Notes under the pieces: generated by a model | What the model was told of the DNA's origin: nothing | Databases searched by the model: none | The model's input: only the letters and a program-made list of their open reading frames with translations | Assembly (NCBI GenBank): GCA_930367215.1 | Contig: OV884060.1 | Span: forward strand, 175,409,253 to 175,473,252 | DNA length: 64,000 nt | Source: Pollenia angustigena | Taxonomy: Eukaryota; Arthropoda; Insecta; Diptera; Polleniidae | Reading direction: 5' to 3' | Shown here: positions 11,650 to 25,149 of the stretch, in pieces | Layout: each line of letters opens with the position of its first letter | Position numbering within the stretch: the first letter of the stretch is position 1 | Translations under genes and position numbers: made by a program

Positions 11650-13975
11650 ATAGTGTAACAAAAACTTAAATTTAGGTCGAAAACTTCAGGACAAAATTCC
11701 CTAAATTTTCTTCATTCTTCGAAAAAAAAATTTCGAATCGAAGCCTCAAAGTCCCACAATTGAAGAAACATTTTTTTCATCTTAATGAAAATGTTTATAA
11801 GTTTAAAATGTATAATTCATATAAAATCGGGCAATTTATAAAGCGTTCTATTGTGTCATATTATAGTGCGCTCAGGATAAAGTCAGCACACCATTTCGTC
11901 AACATCCCATAAACGTCAGAACAAAAAAAAAAAAAAAATAGTAAAAATACGATTATTTTGCAGAAAATTTACCTAAAAATCTCAATCCATTTCAAATTTA
12001 TTTTATTTAAATTTCAAAAGAATTCAAAAGAAAACAAAATACATTAACGTCGGAATTGTTGCTTTATGGAGAGTTTTTTTTTAGAAATTTGCAGCATTAC
12101 GTCCTACGTTCTTATGACATGTGACCCAAATGTGTTTCTAGCATAAACAAACGTTTTAGCCACTATATACAAATACTTAATTCGCTTTTAAGCAGCATTT
12201 TGAATTAATTTTGCTTAAACAATACTTTAAAGCCCACATAAAGGCTAAACAACTGTTAATCAAATTAATTGAAAATTACATTGTATGTATGTGCGTATGT
12301 ATGTATGGAGCATTTATCTGTCAAAACTATTTGTCTATTTGTTATTATTAGAAAATCATAATCTATCTAAGGCGGCAAAAATTTGTTACACAGTTTTCTG
12401 GTCTAAACCAACAACAAAGTACAAAAATATCTATTACATAAAAAAAGTACTTATTGATTTGAATCAATAATTTTAAACTAAATACAAAATGACATTAGAA
12501 TAGAACAAGAGTAAAAGCAAAAACACAAACAAATATACATATAACAACAAATATAACCAGAACTTTTACCAGCAGAATTATTAATTAACTTAAAACGTTT
12601 TTGTGGTAAGAAAATCTAAAAGACAAGACACAGTTTATTTTTTTTCTTCTCTTCGTTATCAGTGAAGCGGCAAATTGAAAAAGAAACTAGAGTGTTAGAA
12701 ACAGTAACAACAATAATAACAATAATAATAATAATAAGACAACAAAATAGTAACATAAAAATTCATCAACAAATATTGTTTGTTAAGCGAATGAAAAGGT
12801 TGTTAAGGTTTTAAACCATTTTAATGCATAGAAACAGACACACGCAAACCACACATATACATGTAAATTATTTGTGTGACACAGTGACAATAGCTAATTA
12901 TTGCAAGCGTGACACATCGAGTGTTCAAATTTACACACGTATCTTTTAATATACACAATTACCAAATACAAGCGAGTAAAACAAAATATCATCATCGTTT
13001 ACAGAAAAAACAAAAGCGGTTTGTTTTGAAATAAAAATTATCGATGATATAAATTCACAGATAATCACAATCACAAATTGTAACATACATACACCTATAC
13101 CTGGAACCAATCTTTATCGCAAAGTAATCCAAATAAAAACCCCACTCATCCAAAAATCAATCGCCTTGGGTTTTGAATTGTTATCGATATAATTACATCG
13201 TTTGGGAACAAATTTAACTGCGGTAAAAACGTCCCCTTTTTTGCAGAATGATCTTAAGCGCTAAAACACGAAGTTTACAAAAGAATGTTTTTCTAATTAT
13301 TTTAAAATATATCCGAAAAATGCGTGACATTTTTTGTTTCCTTACACACATTAAAAATGTTTATCAAAAATTGTTCAATTAAAAATTTAATTGATGTAGA
13401 TTAACTTTTTAAATTAATTTTTTGTTTGCTGCAATTAATTTCTTTAATAAAAACATGTTTTTGTATAAAATTAATTGTCCGAACGATCTGTGCATTGTGC
13501 AAAATTTTTTCGTTAAGCTATTTTTTTAAGGAAAAAAGTTGGCGCTTCGGATATTTATTTAGCAGCTACCAGAGTCCTCCTCATCGCTTTCTTCCAGTGT
13601 GTCCCCGATTTAGTCGTAACTTCTCATAGTAATGTACTCATTGTGGTTATTAAGTGATTATTTTTAGGTGCCAATTAAGCACTTTCATTCAAGTTTATGT
13701 TTTTGTTTTTCCTTGTCACCTTGTGAAGCTTTATGCAAAAAAATAAATCGAAAAATATTTTTACCCTCTTCAGTGCCGTTTAGGTATACTTTTGTGCGGA
13801 AAATGGGAATAAGGGCAAATATGACATCTTAAAATCAGAATTAGAGGGTTAATATATTCTAAGGAAATATTCGCTATACAATTCTAATGAAGACATCTAA
13901 AATTATTGTTTATCTAAGAAGTACATTTAGTGTATTTTTTTGACTTATTCCAAACGCCTGTTCAAAAAACTTAAG
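11650..13975. other. AT-rich non-coding stretch
   Basis: No supported gene. Contains an (AAT/AAC)n tract at about 12707-12740, a CA-rich patch near 12840-12870, and TTAATTGA-rich sequence at 13375-13470 that resembles interiors of CACAG-ended MITEs. Confidence 0.4.
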
Positions 13976-14120
13976 AATTTCGAGGGCCGAAGTTTCGGAA
14001 ACCCGAACTAACTTTTTAAAACCAATTACAGATTTTCTCAACCAGTATAGTTTTATTTCGCATTGCAACTATTGAGGCTGGTTTTATTCTTGTTGCACAG
14101 TGTAATCTTTACACAAATAT
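13976..14120 (+). repeat. Dispersed repeat piece shared with the 47.7-49.2 kb foldback
   Basis: A segment with CGAAGTTTCGGAAACCCGAA, CAGTATAGTTTTATTTCGCA and ATTGAGGCTGGTTTTATTC closely resembles the inner arms of the foldback at 47713-49183 (for example 49020-49060). It is probably a fragment of the same family. Confidence 0.5.
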
Positions 14121-14617
14121 TTAAAAAAATTGGGACAAGTTTGTATATCATATTTTAATAATAAAAGATCATGGTAGGTCAAAAATAGAAAATTCTAATT
14201 TACAAAGTTGGAAATTTTGAGAACTATAAGAGATAAACTATGCATGTCGTTTACTTTTTTGCAGAACTAGACTAGTACATTCACTGAGTATTAATTTAAA
14301 ATCGGGCTTAAATCAAGAATTCTGGATTGTTTTCAATTTTTGCAAACCAGAGGTTCCCCACCTTGGAAAGCTATGAAGGCCCTTTTGATATGTCTTTAAA
14401 TTCCAAATCCTTAACCTAAACTCGAATACTATTTTGTTTCAATCGGACTGACCGTTCACAAAATCCAGAATTATTTCCATTTTTTCAAAAATCCAGGGGG
14501 AGATTTTGTGTGGCTTAGGGTCAATTGGTTAAACAACAAATGGTAAACAAGACTTACGATCAATTTGAAAACCTTATATATTTGACGTTATTAACAATTT
14601 CAATCGTAATATATATT

Positions 14618-15410
14618 TGGGGGATTCACATGAAAAAATATGACTGTTGTGAACAACACCACATAATTTAGTGTGCTATTTTGAATTTAAATCAGCTGAT
14701 TTAAAACAAATATACAAAATAAATATTAACCTAAAATAAAAGTAATTTTTATTCTTATCCATGAATTAATAAACTAAATTAGATCTTACCTGACTATTTT
14801 CCATTTTTCAGACGCAAATCAAAAAAAAAATTTTATTTTGTTTGTTTACCAAACAGCAGAGTCTTATGCCGATCTAATTTGACGTTGCAAGTGATATGTT
14901 GCAAAAATTGCTAGCCGCAGGTTAATTTCGGATAATAGCTGGATAAAATTATAACATCAACGGCGACGGCTTGCAAAAACTAATGCGGATCGGCTCAGCC
15001 GATTAGCGCTGGTATTTTCTGATTAATTGCGACAGCACGATAAACATATGGGGGATTCACAAGGTAGTCATAAAGTTATAAATATGTCTTAAAATAATTA
15101 CAAGAAATATATAAGACTGCTGGGCGCTACCGCTTATAATTTAGATTTCTACAGTACAGTTATGATTAATCAATGAAGACAGCATTAACATTTTTATTTT
15201 GTTTGAAACATAACAACATTTATTTTATTTATTTAGGACATTATAGGATGTGACTTGATAGCACATCTTGTGAATCCCCAAATAGTAAGCAAAATTCTAT
15301 TAATTTAAGACACTCTTTGCTTACAAAGCAACAACAATATTTTTAAGCCATTGTTAAATGTTAGAACATTATGGCAATATAACATTATAGCACACCTTGC
15401 GAATACTCCA
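14618..15410. repeat. Nested GGGGATTCACA-ended MITEs
   Basis: Plus-oriented ends TGGGGGATTCACA occur at 14618 and 15049. Inverted ends occur at 15267-15280 (TTGTGAATCCCCA) and, with changes, at 15396-15410 (CTTGCGAATACTCCA). The simplest reading is a 230-bp MITE (15049-15280) inside an older one (14618-15410). No clear TSD or ORF. Confidence 0.5.
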
Positions 15411-15474
15411 AATGTAGTTATAATAATGGACATAAAAGGAGAATTATCAATTTAGAAAAATCAAAAATTTTACT

Positions 15475-15760
15475 TTTTATACCCTCAACAACTATAGTTG
15501 TGAAGAGAATATACTTTTGGGTCGATTACGGTTGTCAACACAACTGAATGAAGTTTTTTTATTTTAACATGAGCGGCGTTGCCTGATTTCGCTGCCGGTA
15601 ACTCAATTTCAGTTCAGTTGCCATATGTCATGCCGTGTGAAACTTTTTTGCATTCAAATAAGAAAGATTATGGGTCCTGGCGACTTTGTTTGTCGATTTA
15701 GGCATGTCTGTCTGTTAAAATCACGATCACTTTTGAATGGCTCAAAAGAAAAGATAAATT
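15475..15760 (+). repeat. Dispersed ATACCCTCAACAACTATAGTTG repeat
   Basis: Starts with TATACCCTCAACAACTATAG and contains GTCTGTCTGTTAAAATCACG, sequence of the kind scattered through fly genomes. Non-coding here. Confidence 0.4.
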
Positions 15761-15935
15761 TCGATGTTAAATTATTTTTACTTCTTTGAAGCAAACTATG
15801 ATGGAAATTCAGCACAATCGATTCAGTAGAACAAGAGTTATTTGTTTATTTATTATGTAACCACATGTGGAACAACCACCCTAAAAACTAAATTGGTGGC
15901 AAAATACACCGGTTGCTATTTAAGATTGCAGAAAC

Positions 15936-16535
15936 TCACATTACAAATGTTGGTCCAAAAAAAAGGCACGATGTTAATTGTAAATAAAACAAAAAGTTTC
16001 TTGGCTTATTGACGTACACTTTTTCTTTTAAATATACCCAAAGAAGGAAGTCCAACCCTGTCAAATTACATAATTGTGACGGCAAATTAACATCGCCATG
16101 ACGTGAGATAACACGGCCATTGAATTTCTTGAATTGAAATAGAGCCATTGTTTCGTTGGATGTGTGATAAGTGGCACCATTCTGTTGAAACCACATATCA
16201 TCCAGATCCATATCCTCAATTTCTGGCCACAAGAAGTCCGTAATCATATCAGCACGACGACGAGTCGGGGTTGGCGGCTCTTCTGCCAAACTTTCACGAA
16301 TAACATCAATGTTTTCGGCAGAACGAACTTGTCGAGTATGTACAGGTGTATTTACATTTCCTACAGACCCGGTTTACTGAAATTTTTTTACAAATCTCCC
16401 GATTGTGGACACACTTGATCGATTATGATGACCAAAAAAATCACGAAGTGCCCGGAATTAATTTTGATTTGAACGCCCATTTTCGTAAAAGGTTTCAACA
16501 ATCTTTACGCGCTGTTCTATTGTGTACCTCTCCAT
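15936..16535 (-). pseudogene. Rosa-like (DD41D) mariner transposase, broken
   Basis: Read on the minus strand from an ATG at 16535, the peptide starts MERYTIEQRVKIVETFYENG, as in rosa-type mariner transposases, and continues through a helix-turn-helix region with in-frame stops. A later open stretch (16289-15936) has MWFQQNGATYHTS, where the second catalytic Asp is Asn, and LTGLDFLLWVYLK with the third Asp. The segment with the first catalytic Asp (usually SDEAHFWLNG) is missing, so there is an internal deletion. Function in life would be cut-and-paste transposition; this copy is dead. The asymmetric lesions suggest an old insertion. Confidence 0.7.
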
Positions 16536-16659
16536 TGTTGAATTTGTCAAATTCTGAAACAAAGAAATTTAAAATTAAGTTGGGCAAAAGACTTGATGTT
16601 AAGGTGTGACTCACAATTAACATCGTGCATATGGTGGGACCGCCTTTTATATGCCCAGA

Positions 16660-17390
16660 GATCATTCTACTGCATTTCGTTAAGATCTGTCCAAAATATC
16701 CATAGACCCCATATAAAGTCGACTCTCAGAAAAACGTAAGGAATACCATTGTGGTAGTAAAATTTGGTCAATGACAGTTCTTCGAAGCCAGAAATAACTA
16801 AATTTTGTGTAGATCGGTACATAATTTACTACATGGCCCATATAAAGCCCAATCTCGAAAACACAGTAGCAAATATTTCTATTGTGGTAAAATTTTGTTT
16901 TAATACTTATGGTGTATAATTTGGTATATGTTTCTTAAAAATTTTGCTCCCGAAAAGGGTGGCTTGCTTTATTTTAAAAAACTCACCCTTTTGGGGAGTA
17001 AAATTTTTTAGAAACAGACACCAAATTGCATTTTTTTTAAATAAAATGTCACATCTTTTGTAGAAAAGAAAACACCATTAGTTAAGTCTGGAAATCACAC
17101 CACTAAATTTCTTGAAGATCGGTCCTATAATAAGTACATTCTCAGAAAACGCTTATTTACGCCTAAAACGTACGAATAACGTTATAGTATGTATTAGCAT
17201 ATTGCCTTTGATAGTTTTATAAGACTAGAAATCACACCACCGAATTTCGTTAAGATCGGTTCATAATTTAGCATAGGCTCTATATCAAGCCCACTGTTGG
17301 AAAACACGTTAGCACGCCTAGAAACTTAACGTATAATGCTACTGTAGTAAAATTTATTCTGTCATAGTCTCAGTAGACTAGAGGTAATAC
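16660..17390 (+). repeat. Array of degenerate ~150-bp repeats
   Basis: Successive degenerate units carry TTTCGTTAAGATCGGT, CATAATTTA-CATAGG, CATATAAAGCC, CTCAGAAAACACGTTA and GTAAAATTTGGTCTATCATAG. About five units are visible. The same unit recurs at 55395-55790, 56530-56730 and near 57215, so this is a dispersed tandem-forming family. No protein was recognised in any frame. Confidence 0.55.
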
Positions 17391-17399
17391 TGCCTCCTG

Positions 17400-19310
17400 A
17401 AATATTCTTACCCCCAAAGATTAGCACTTTTATTATTTTATGCAAATTTCAATAAGCTTTCATCTGGGATTTTTTGTTGTCAATAAGGAACAAAGGATAT
17501 TTTTTAAGCCTATAACTCGATTATTTTTTTGTTGTTTTTGTATATTTCGCAAAATCTTCTGTTAAACTACCAAAAAATGACGAGGTTGTGAAATTTTTGT
17601 TGAAAAATATTCTACAAAATGCTTGGTGGGTAAAAAAATTGTTTTCATGTAGATGTGTTAAGTTTTAAGACATTCACATATACATTTCTATATGGTGAAA
17701 ATTATTGTTAAGATTAACACATTTTTTGTTTTGTTTTTTTTTTTTTGTCAAATCTATAAACCGCAAGGTTTGTCTTTCATTCATTGACTTGACGCAAAAA
17801 TCATTAAAGAGCGAGAGGAACAAACTTTAAGCACAGCAACTCAACTTAAAACGTCAATGAACGATTTTTGTTTATGTTGTTAATATTGTATTAAATATTA
17901 TTACCGATGTCGTTGTTAGCATTGTTGTATTCTTGAAAAGCTTAATACACATGCTTTAATATTTAGTACACTACAGTAAGTAGTTCTGTTTCGGCGGAAA
18001 ATTGGTAATTTGCATTTTAAGTCTTCACGAAATTGTCGAGAAGTCTGAATATATTTGATTAGTCGCAGTTTAAAACGGTGTTAAATTGTTGTTTGTCTGA
18101 TACAGGTCTTTGTTTTCACGGAATGGCCAGATTATGGTTGTGAATTTCAAAAATTTTAGTTTGCGAAATATCGGATATCTCTTTGAAGTTATTTGAAGAT
18201 TTTGCAATAAGTGTTATTGTTAAAAAATTAATAATTTTTTATGATAATTTAAAAAAAAATTTTAAATAAATAATTGTTTCGAACTTAATTTTTGATTGCG
18301 AAAATCTTAACAGATCGATTAGGATACTGAAAAAAATTATATTGATAACTACACTAATTGGTGAAATAGTACTAATGGAAAACAAGTGAGCCAACTCAAT
18401 TAGAGTTCTTTTTTTAATAAAAATCCATTCTTTTTAGAATCTTTTTTCTTTTTTGAAACAAAAACTGGAGGGAATGCGTAGATCCAGAGTGCGAAATTAA
18501 ACAAAACAAAATGTTTGCAATCGTTTTGTTTTGTAATTTGCACTGAGTTAAAGAAACCCAAAGCAATAATAATGATTTTAGCTTATAGTTTTGTTTTGAT
18601 ACAACAGTTTTCAATTTAATATTGGTAAATTATTTATAGTCCTTCGAACCGGATACAAACCAATGACCTATAAACAAGAATACTAAAAGATAAAATCAAA
18701 TGTAAATCAAAAAGTTAAAGCGCAAAGCTCGAAAATGAAAGTAAAAGTAAAAGACTTGATTAATCTGTTATAGAATACGTTTGCGTTTATTTTATTCTGT
18801 AATCTCTAATTGCTACGTTAAAATGAAACAAGCAGATGAGTGAAAAGCCTATTGTTTTGTTTGCACTCTTTGTTAGTTAACTTGTACTTGGTTTGGCTTT
18901 GCTTATAATTCCTACGAAATTATTAAAAATAGTTTGAAAAGTATTGTATATTTTGCAAATGTTTCCGAAATGTTTTGTTTGTTTTCATATTCTTCGTATA
19001 GCATCTTCTTCGTAACTGGCCTGCGCTGAACTGCCTGATATTTCTGACATTAAATTATAATGTTTTAAATAGGTTTAAGTTTGAAAATTACTAAAGCAAA
19101 TATTAACCGCAAAAACTACTCGACAATCCAAATTCTGTTCGTAATTTACCATGGAAATAATGTTTCGGTTTTTAGAACTAAAATTCGAGCACAGATGTAT
19201 AAACTAAGACAGATTCCAAATATTAAGCACTATTTAAACCAAAATCTGATCAAACTCTTAAAAATTTACTCTAAATTTAATTTCTGGCATATTCCTGAAA
19301 TTATACTATC
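17400..19310. other. AT-rich non-coding stretch
   Basis: No supported gene or bounded element. Contains T-rich runs and short ORFs without resemblance to known proteins. Confidence 0.4.
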
Positions 19311-19314
19311 CCTA

Positions 19315-20127
19315 CACACAGAAAAAAATCAATGTAAATTCGTTCAAAACAAGGTTGATTTGACATTTTTCAGTAGTGATTTTGCTTCATTGTTGTTTCA
19401 TGTTAATTTAACATGATTTTACAATAACATGCGAACAAAATTTTTTTCTTTTAAAATAACTATATTTGATGTTATTTTAACATTGCAGTAAAGTTAGAGC
19501 AAAATGTCATGTATATTGAAATAACAGTCCGAATCACGTTGAATGAAAGTTATTTCAAGTTGAAACAACGTGAGTTTCATGTAGAATCAAATTGGTTGGA
19601 GTGTGATATAACAGTGTGAAGTTAACATATGCATTTATTTAAGAATAATCAAAACACTTACCCTTTAACACATGTTTCACTTATTTTGTATCTCCTTTGT
19701 TAACAGAAGCATCAGCAGAATGGCCCGATATGGTTTTCGTCATCATTCTACTTTGAAAACTTAATGTACTATTTAACTAAATAATTTTAATTAAAAGAAT
19801 ACGGGAATTGTCTTCTTTTTATAACATATTTCAAACTTGAAAATAATAAAATGTACACACTTAAGTATGTTTGCATGTTAATTTAACAAGATAAACTTTT
19901 GATTTTAATATAAAACAGGTTTTTATGGATTCAATATTGAACAATGTTATTTTAACAGTGAATAATATAAAATAAACGTGATTTAAGGTTATTTTAATAT
20001 TTTTCATTCAAAATTAATATGAAATAATGATAAATTTAAATAAAGGGCATACTTTTGCAGAAATTTACCATGATTCTCAATCAACATTTCTCCATGTTAT
20101 TTTAACATTGGTATTTTTTTCTGTGTG
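19315..20127. mobile_element. CACACAGAAAAAAA-ended TIR element with repeated TGTTATTTTAACA
   Basis: The left end CACACAGAAAAAAA and right end TTTTTTTCTGTGTG are inverted. The interior is studded with near-palindromes of the form TGTTATTTTAACA (near 19403, 19470, 19878, 19943, 20095 and others), possible binding sites of a transposase supplied elsewhere. It also contains one copy of the 3520-3905 repeat family (about 19655-19850). No convincing ORF. Confidence 0.55.
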
Positions 20128-20491
20128 ACGTACTGAAAAAGGCTGTGCTGCTAGTTGCAATACAGCAGCTCATTTAGATATTGTGCTTTATCAGCTGTTT
20201 TGGATTAAAACGGTTGTCCTCAATAAAGACCAACTGGGGCCTATAAAACTAATATTAATTTAACTAGATGTGGAGGCCTCTGAACCTATCTTATATTGGT
20301 ATTTGTTAGTATCGAATTCAATTATGAAACCGGCATAAATAGTGTCCAACCCAGGACAGTATTCATCGTTTATGCGCACACCGGTTAAAATCATCCAAAT
20401 TTGTTCATATACAGTTTGATATTTAAAACTGTTTCGTGTTTATGAATTTGCTTATTTTTATATCCCGCATTTGTACATCACAATATACATA

Positions 20492-20703
20492 GACCATATT
20501 TACATTATGCAATTAACGCCGCAACTTTCGCATGCAACTCTTTGTTTGTCAGCAAGAGGTCTAGGGAAGAAAACGGGGTTGAAAAAGTGGAAAAAATGCT
20601 AAAAAAAAATGTAAATGTATATGTGAAAAAAGTTTCGTAGCAACTACTTTAAAAGAAAATAGAAAAAAAACTCGGCGTTAATTGCATAGATGTAAATGCG
20701 GTC
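20492..20703. mobile_element. AATTAACGCCG MITE, copy 2
   Basis: Second copy of the element at 11431-11649. Ends are GACCATATTTACATTATGCA and its approximate inverted partner ending in GCGGTC. Internal identity with copy 1 is high by eye, with one short deletion and scattered substitutions. Confidence 0.7.
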
Positions 20704-21866
20704 ATAATACAATTTTAATAAATTGCATCAAAATATTCTCATTTAGCATCGTTTTAAACTTGAAACAGATACAATAATAATTTCATCAAAACTAAATTTG
20801 CTAAATTTTTATTATAGTTTGAATATATTCACGCACTTTCGATGCACAAAAAATAGCGTTTTTTTTATTGTGCTGATGAAAATAAGCAAGTGTATTTCAA
20901 GCACAGTATATGCATGTAAGCGAGTTTTTACAAATGTATTTCTCCTTTAAAAGCACAAAGCTGAAGTTATGAAATGTTTATAAGCGCTAAGTACTACTGT
21001 AATAGCAAATATAAATTCAGTTAAATTGCAACTTGGAAACTATTTTAAGCTCTCAGAATTCCAGCTAAACTGTCGAAAACTTTCAGTTAGTTTCGTTTTA
21101 CTTCGTCCGTTCTTAAAAGCAAAAAAAAAAAAAAAACCATAGGGCTTTCTTGAATCCAAGCCACCTTTCCCTTTATTTAAATACCAGTACATATGTTACA
21201 TACATACATCTCTTTGTGATTTTCTTAAAACTTAAATCCATACATATGCAGTTAAGACGTTTTTTGTTTCTTCATGAGTTAATATCTGGTATAAATATTA
21301 AAAGTTGAAAATAATACAAAAGAAACAAAAGCAAAAAATCATGTATAAATACGTCAACTAAGCATTATAAATTATTATAATCCAATCGGATTTGAATAAT
21401 TAATAAATTTTTATAATGACTGTTAAGACTTTTTTGAATACGTACAGAAAATGAATTGAGAAAAAATATAAAACCCAACAACAACAATAATATAAGACAC
21501 AACAAAGCAAAAACAACAAAAATCGAAAAAAGCCCAGCAAAATTTTAAATAAAAGAAAACAAAAAATAAATCTAAAGAATAGTCAAAGTAGGAATAAGAA
21601 TATAAGGTGTATGTAGAAATAATCCCAAATAAATGTGACGCTTAAAGCAGCAAAAATCTTTAGAAAAAACAAATTCGAAACGCAGCATTTGCAGACAGTA
21701 TAACTTTACAGTGATTATAAGAAATGAAATAATATTACGAGGCCAGAACGAAAACGTCTGCAATAATTACAAGATGTGATTATTTTGCTTTTAATCATAA
21801 TGACAAAATTGTCATCAGATGGATGTAAATTTAATTTAATTAAAAAAATTATGCCACTGTGCAGGT
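20704..21866. other. AT-rich non-coding stretch
   Basis: No supported gene. Long A-rich sequence with ACAACAACAATAAT-type simple repeats near 21478-21520. Confidence 0.4.
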
Positions 21867-21868
21867 AC

Positions 21869-22040
21869 ACAGAAAAAACTCCCCAAAATGTGTCCCAATT
21901 AAAGTATTTATCAAAAATAAAACTAGTTTTAATTAAAAATTTAATCAAGGGAATTAAACGTTTAATTTGTTCACTGGCGCAAATTTAATTAACTTTTTAA
22001 TTAATATCACAAATTTTTTAATTTTTATTTTTTCTGTGTA
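21869..22040. mobile_element. Short CACAGAAAAAA-ended MITE
   Basis: CACAGAAAAAACT on the left and TTTTTTCTGTG on the right, with TA on each side and an interior dominated by TTTAATTAA motifs. About 170 bp, the shortest of the CACAG-ended family here. Confidence 0.6.
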
Positions 22041-22139
22041 GGAATGTTAGAAACAAATGATGGAAGAATAAAATTGTGCTGGTCATACACTTGACCCATC
22101 TAGGAGCATTCTACCAAGTATAAGAATTTTATTTAACCG

Positions 22140-23130
22140 CCATATTTGTATGGTTATAGTTCTTAAATTTGGCCCCTGCACCGCGTGGAATTCTCCTATA
22201 CGGGTCAAATACCAACCCCATTTTATTTTTTCTCTCGATCACTTATTAACCGCTATCAACATTTCTTAAGGGGGTTCCTATACAAAATTTTCAAAACAGA
22301 CTTGAAATTTATTAAAGAAAAAGCTCAATAACTGCCAAGGAAAAGCCCCTAGAGGCATAAAATGTATGACGAACCTCCATTAGTGTTTTGTCCCTAACAT
22401 TTTCTCCAAACATACTTGGCTTTATCTCTACCCCTAAAGGGGGCTCCCATACAAAATTTTCAATACAGACTTGAAATATATTGAAGAAAAAGCTCCATAA
22501 CTGCCAAGGAAACGCCCCTAGGGGCATAAAATGTATGACGGACCTCCATTAGTTTTTTTGTTCTTAACATTTTCTCAAACATACTTGCCCTTTATATCCA
22601 CCCCATAAGGGAAATCTCATACAAATATTGTGGTTTGATTAAATTAATAAATTTAGCCCCTGCAGCACGTAGGATACCTAGGCGGGTTAAATCTATGACC
22701 AAACCCACTTTATTTTTCCACTTCATCATTTATTTCTAACATACCTGTCCGCTATCTCCATTCCTTAAGGGCACTCCCATACAAAATTTTCAATACAGAC
22801 TAGAAGAAAAAAAGCCTGATAACTGCCAAGGAGTCGCCCCTTGAAGAAAAAAATGTATGCCCGACCTATTAGTTTTTTTTTTGTTTGTTCTTTAAATTTT
22901 CGAAAGACATACTTGCCCTTTAACTCCATCCCTTAGGGGTGCTCCCATACAAATATGGCGGTTTCATGAAATTCTTAAATTTGGCCCCTGCAGCACGTGG
23001 GATACTCCTAGATGGTTCAAATAAATTACCAACCCCCATCATCCCCATCATTTTTTTTAACATACCTACCCGCTATCTCTATTTGTTAAGGGGGCCTCCA
23101 TACAAAATTTTCAATACAGAAGAGATATAT
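22140..23130 (+). repeat. Interleaved tandem repeat array
   Basis: Repeated blocks share CTCCCATACAAAATTTTCAA, TACAGACTTGAAATATATTG, CTGCCAAGGAAACGCCCCTA, CATAAAATGTATGACGGACC, TTTGGCCCCTGCAGCACGTG and ACATACTTGCCCTTTATCTC. Two block types, one with the CTGCCAAGG segment and one with GGCCCCTGCAGCACG, alternate about every 200-250 bp. Apparent ORFs (for example 22312-22527) are repeat artefacts. Confidence 0.65.
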
Positions 23131-24376
23131 TTTAGAAAAAGTTGCAAGCAGATTTTGGTCATTTATGGCGTGCTTTGTTTGCAAATTCGTTTTTTATATC
23201 TCTCGAAAAAATTAGAAGCAAAGCTGCATTTTCCAGTTTTAATGATTTTTTAAAAAACAAAAATTTCGAAATTTCTAAATTTCTATGCAATTTGAAACCC
23301 TATTTGGTACCCACATTCTTTACAGCCACTGTAAAGAACACTGAAGGATTTTCTAATTTTTTATCCGACTTGTATTACTATTAAAACACTTTTCATCCCA
23401 TCCTCGTTTGTAACAAATGTAAAACAATCAGAAAAAAGGTGTTAAGACGGAAGGCAATGATTCAGTTAAAAACCAAAATAAAAGAAAAAAAAAAAAATCA
23501 CCACAAGACGACACTACATTCATAAATACAAATCAAATAGAAAACTTTCAATAAAACCGATGAAGACGGGGAAAACAACAAAACAAACGAAATTGGTGTG
23601 AATGGAAACTATCATTGAATGTTTAAAATAAATTGTTGTTGCCGCTGTTTCCATGTTCACCGAAGGTATCGGCGTTAACAATGGTAGAAACGAGCCAAGA
23701 AGAAGACAATCATATTAAAGACACATTATGGCAACCATTAAATGCCCATTTGACTACTGGTCTTTAAATAAAAAAATAAAATCTCTGTAGACTACATACT
23801 GGGTGTATAAATGATTGAATCAGACATCCATTTAAATATTTTGTGTGCAAGTGAGTGTTCAGGTTAGGCGTTACTTTTGTTCCTTTTTTTGTTGTTAAAT
23901 AACAAAATCTACAGGTGACAACTAAAAGTCGAAAAAGATAAAATCACAAAATGGTTAAGCAAATAATGAATGAATGAAGTTTTTTTTCACCACTAATCAA
24001 TTCAAGAAGACAAAAGGTTTTAATTGATTTTGAAATTGAGTTGGTTTAAAATTAAATTTGTTTTTAAAAGCACGTATTTCTAAAACGCTTAGCTTTTTTA
24101 TTTAAAAAAATTCAAGCTAGTGTAAGATGACGAATTAAGCAACACTTCGCCAGATAGTTGAGATTTCACAAGCAAATCTTTTTATCTTGTGTTTTCATTA
24201 AAATAGGTTGCACAAAACAACTTATCTATAATCAGGGCAAAAAATAATAGGATTCTATCTTGCTGTAGACAAAATCTCTTGATTCTTTAAAAAAAAGTGT
24301 TTTTTATCAACTGTAAAACTATGAAAAAGAAATATGTATTTATTTTTCTTCAAGTTGATTATTCAGTTGTCTAAAG
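23131..24376. other. AT-rich non-coding stretch
   Basis: No supported gene or bounded element. Confidence 0.4.
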
Positions 24377-24505
24377 TACAGTAGACGCTCGGTTATATGA
24401 ATACCCAGTTATATGAACATCCAGAATAGTAAACAACAAAATTTTTACACATGAGGTTCTAAAGAGTGAACACAACCTATATCTATTAAGTGAACAACTT
24501 GCAAC

Positions 24506-25088
24506 TAGGAATGGGCAAAAAATATCGATATATCAAAATATCGATATTTAAAAAAAAAATCGATATATATCGCCGATATTTAAAATACCGATATATCGAT
24601 GTATCGCTATTGAAATACGACTATCGAATTCGATATTTTTTAAAGTCAGTTTTCATTAAAAACTCAAAATTTTAGCCGTTTTTGAAACAATATGTGTTTA
24701 AAAATTGGCATCACTGCAAGCATCATATGTTTTTTTAAACTAATATGAAGATCTATAACTCCCCGTCTACAACTAACATGATTTACTGTTATAACTTGGC
24801 TATAAAAGCGTTGTTAAAACATTTGCATTAGCAACCGTGTTATAACATGAGAAAACCTCTAACATGATGAGTCTATACTTAACACTAACATCATATTAGT
24901 GTTAATGTTAAGCATTTCATGTCAGTTGCAGACTCCATGTATTAGAAGAAGAATAAAGAAAGAAGCGGGGTTTTCACCTTGCAGATTTCTAATTAAAACA
25001 GTCAAGTCAAACAAACTTGAAAAGATTTATTTTATGCGGTTTTGGAAAAATATATGTGCCTATATATATTTGGAATAATAATTTGTGC

Positions 25089-25149
<61 letters not shown>

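Noticed and set aside
22312..23384. Several 70-104 aa ORFs
   Set aside because: They follow the repeat periodicity of the 22140-23130 array and lack family resemblance.
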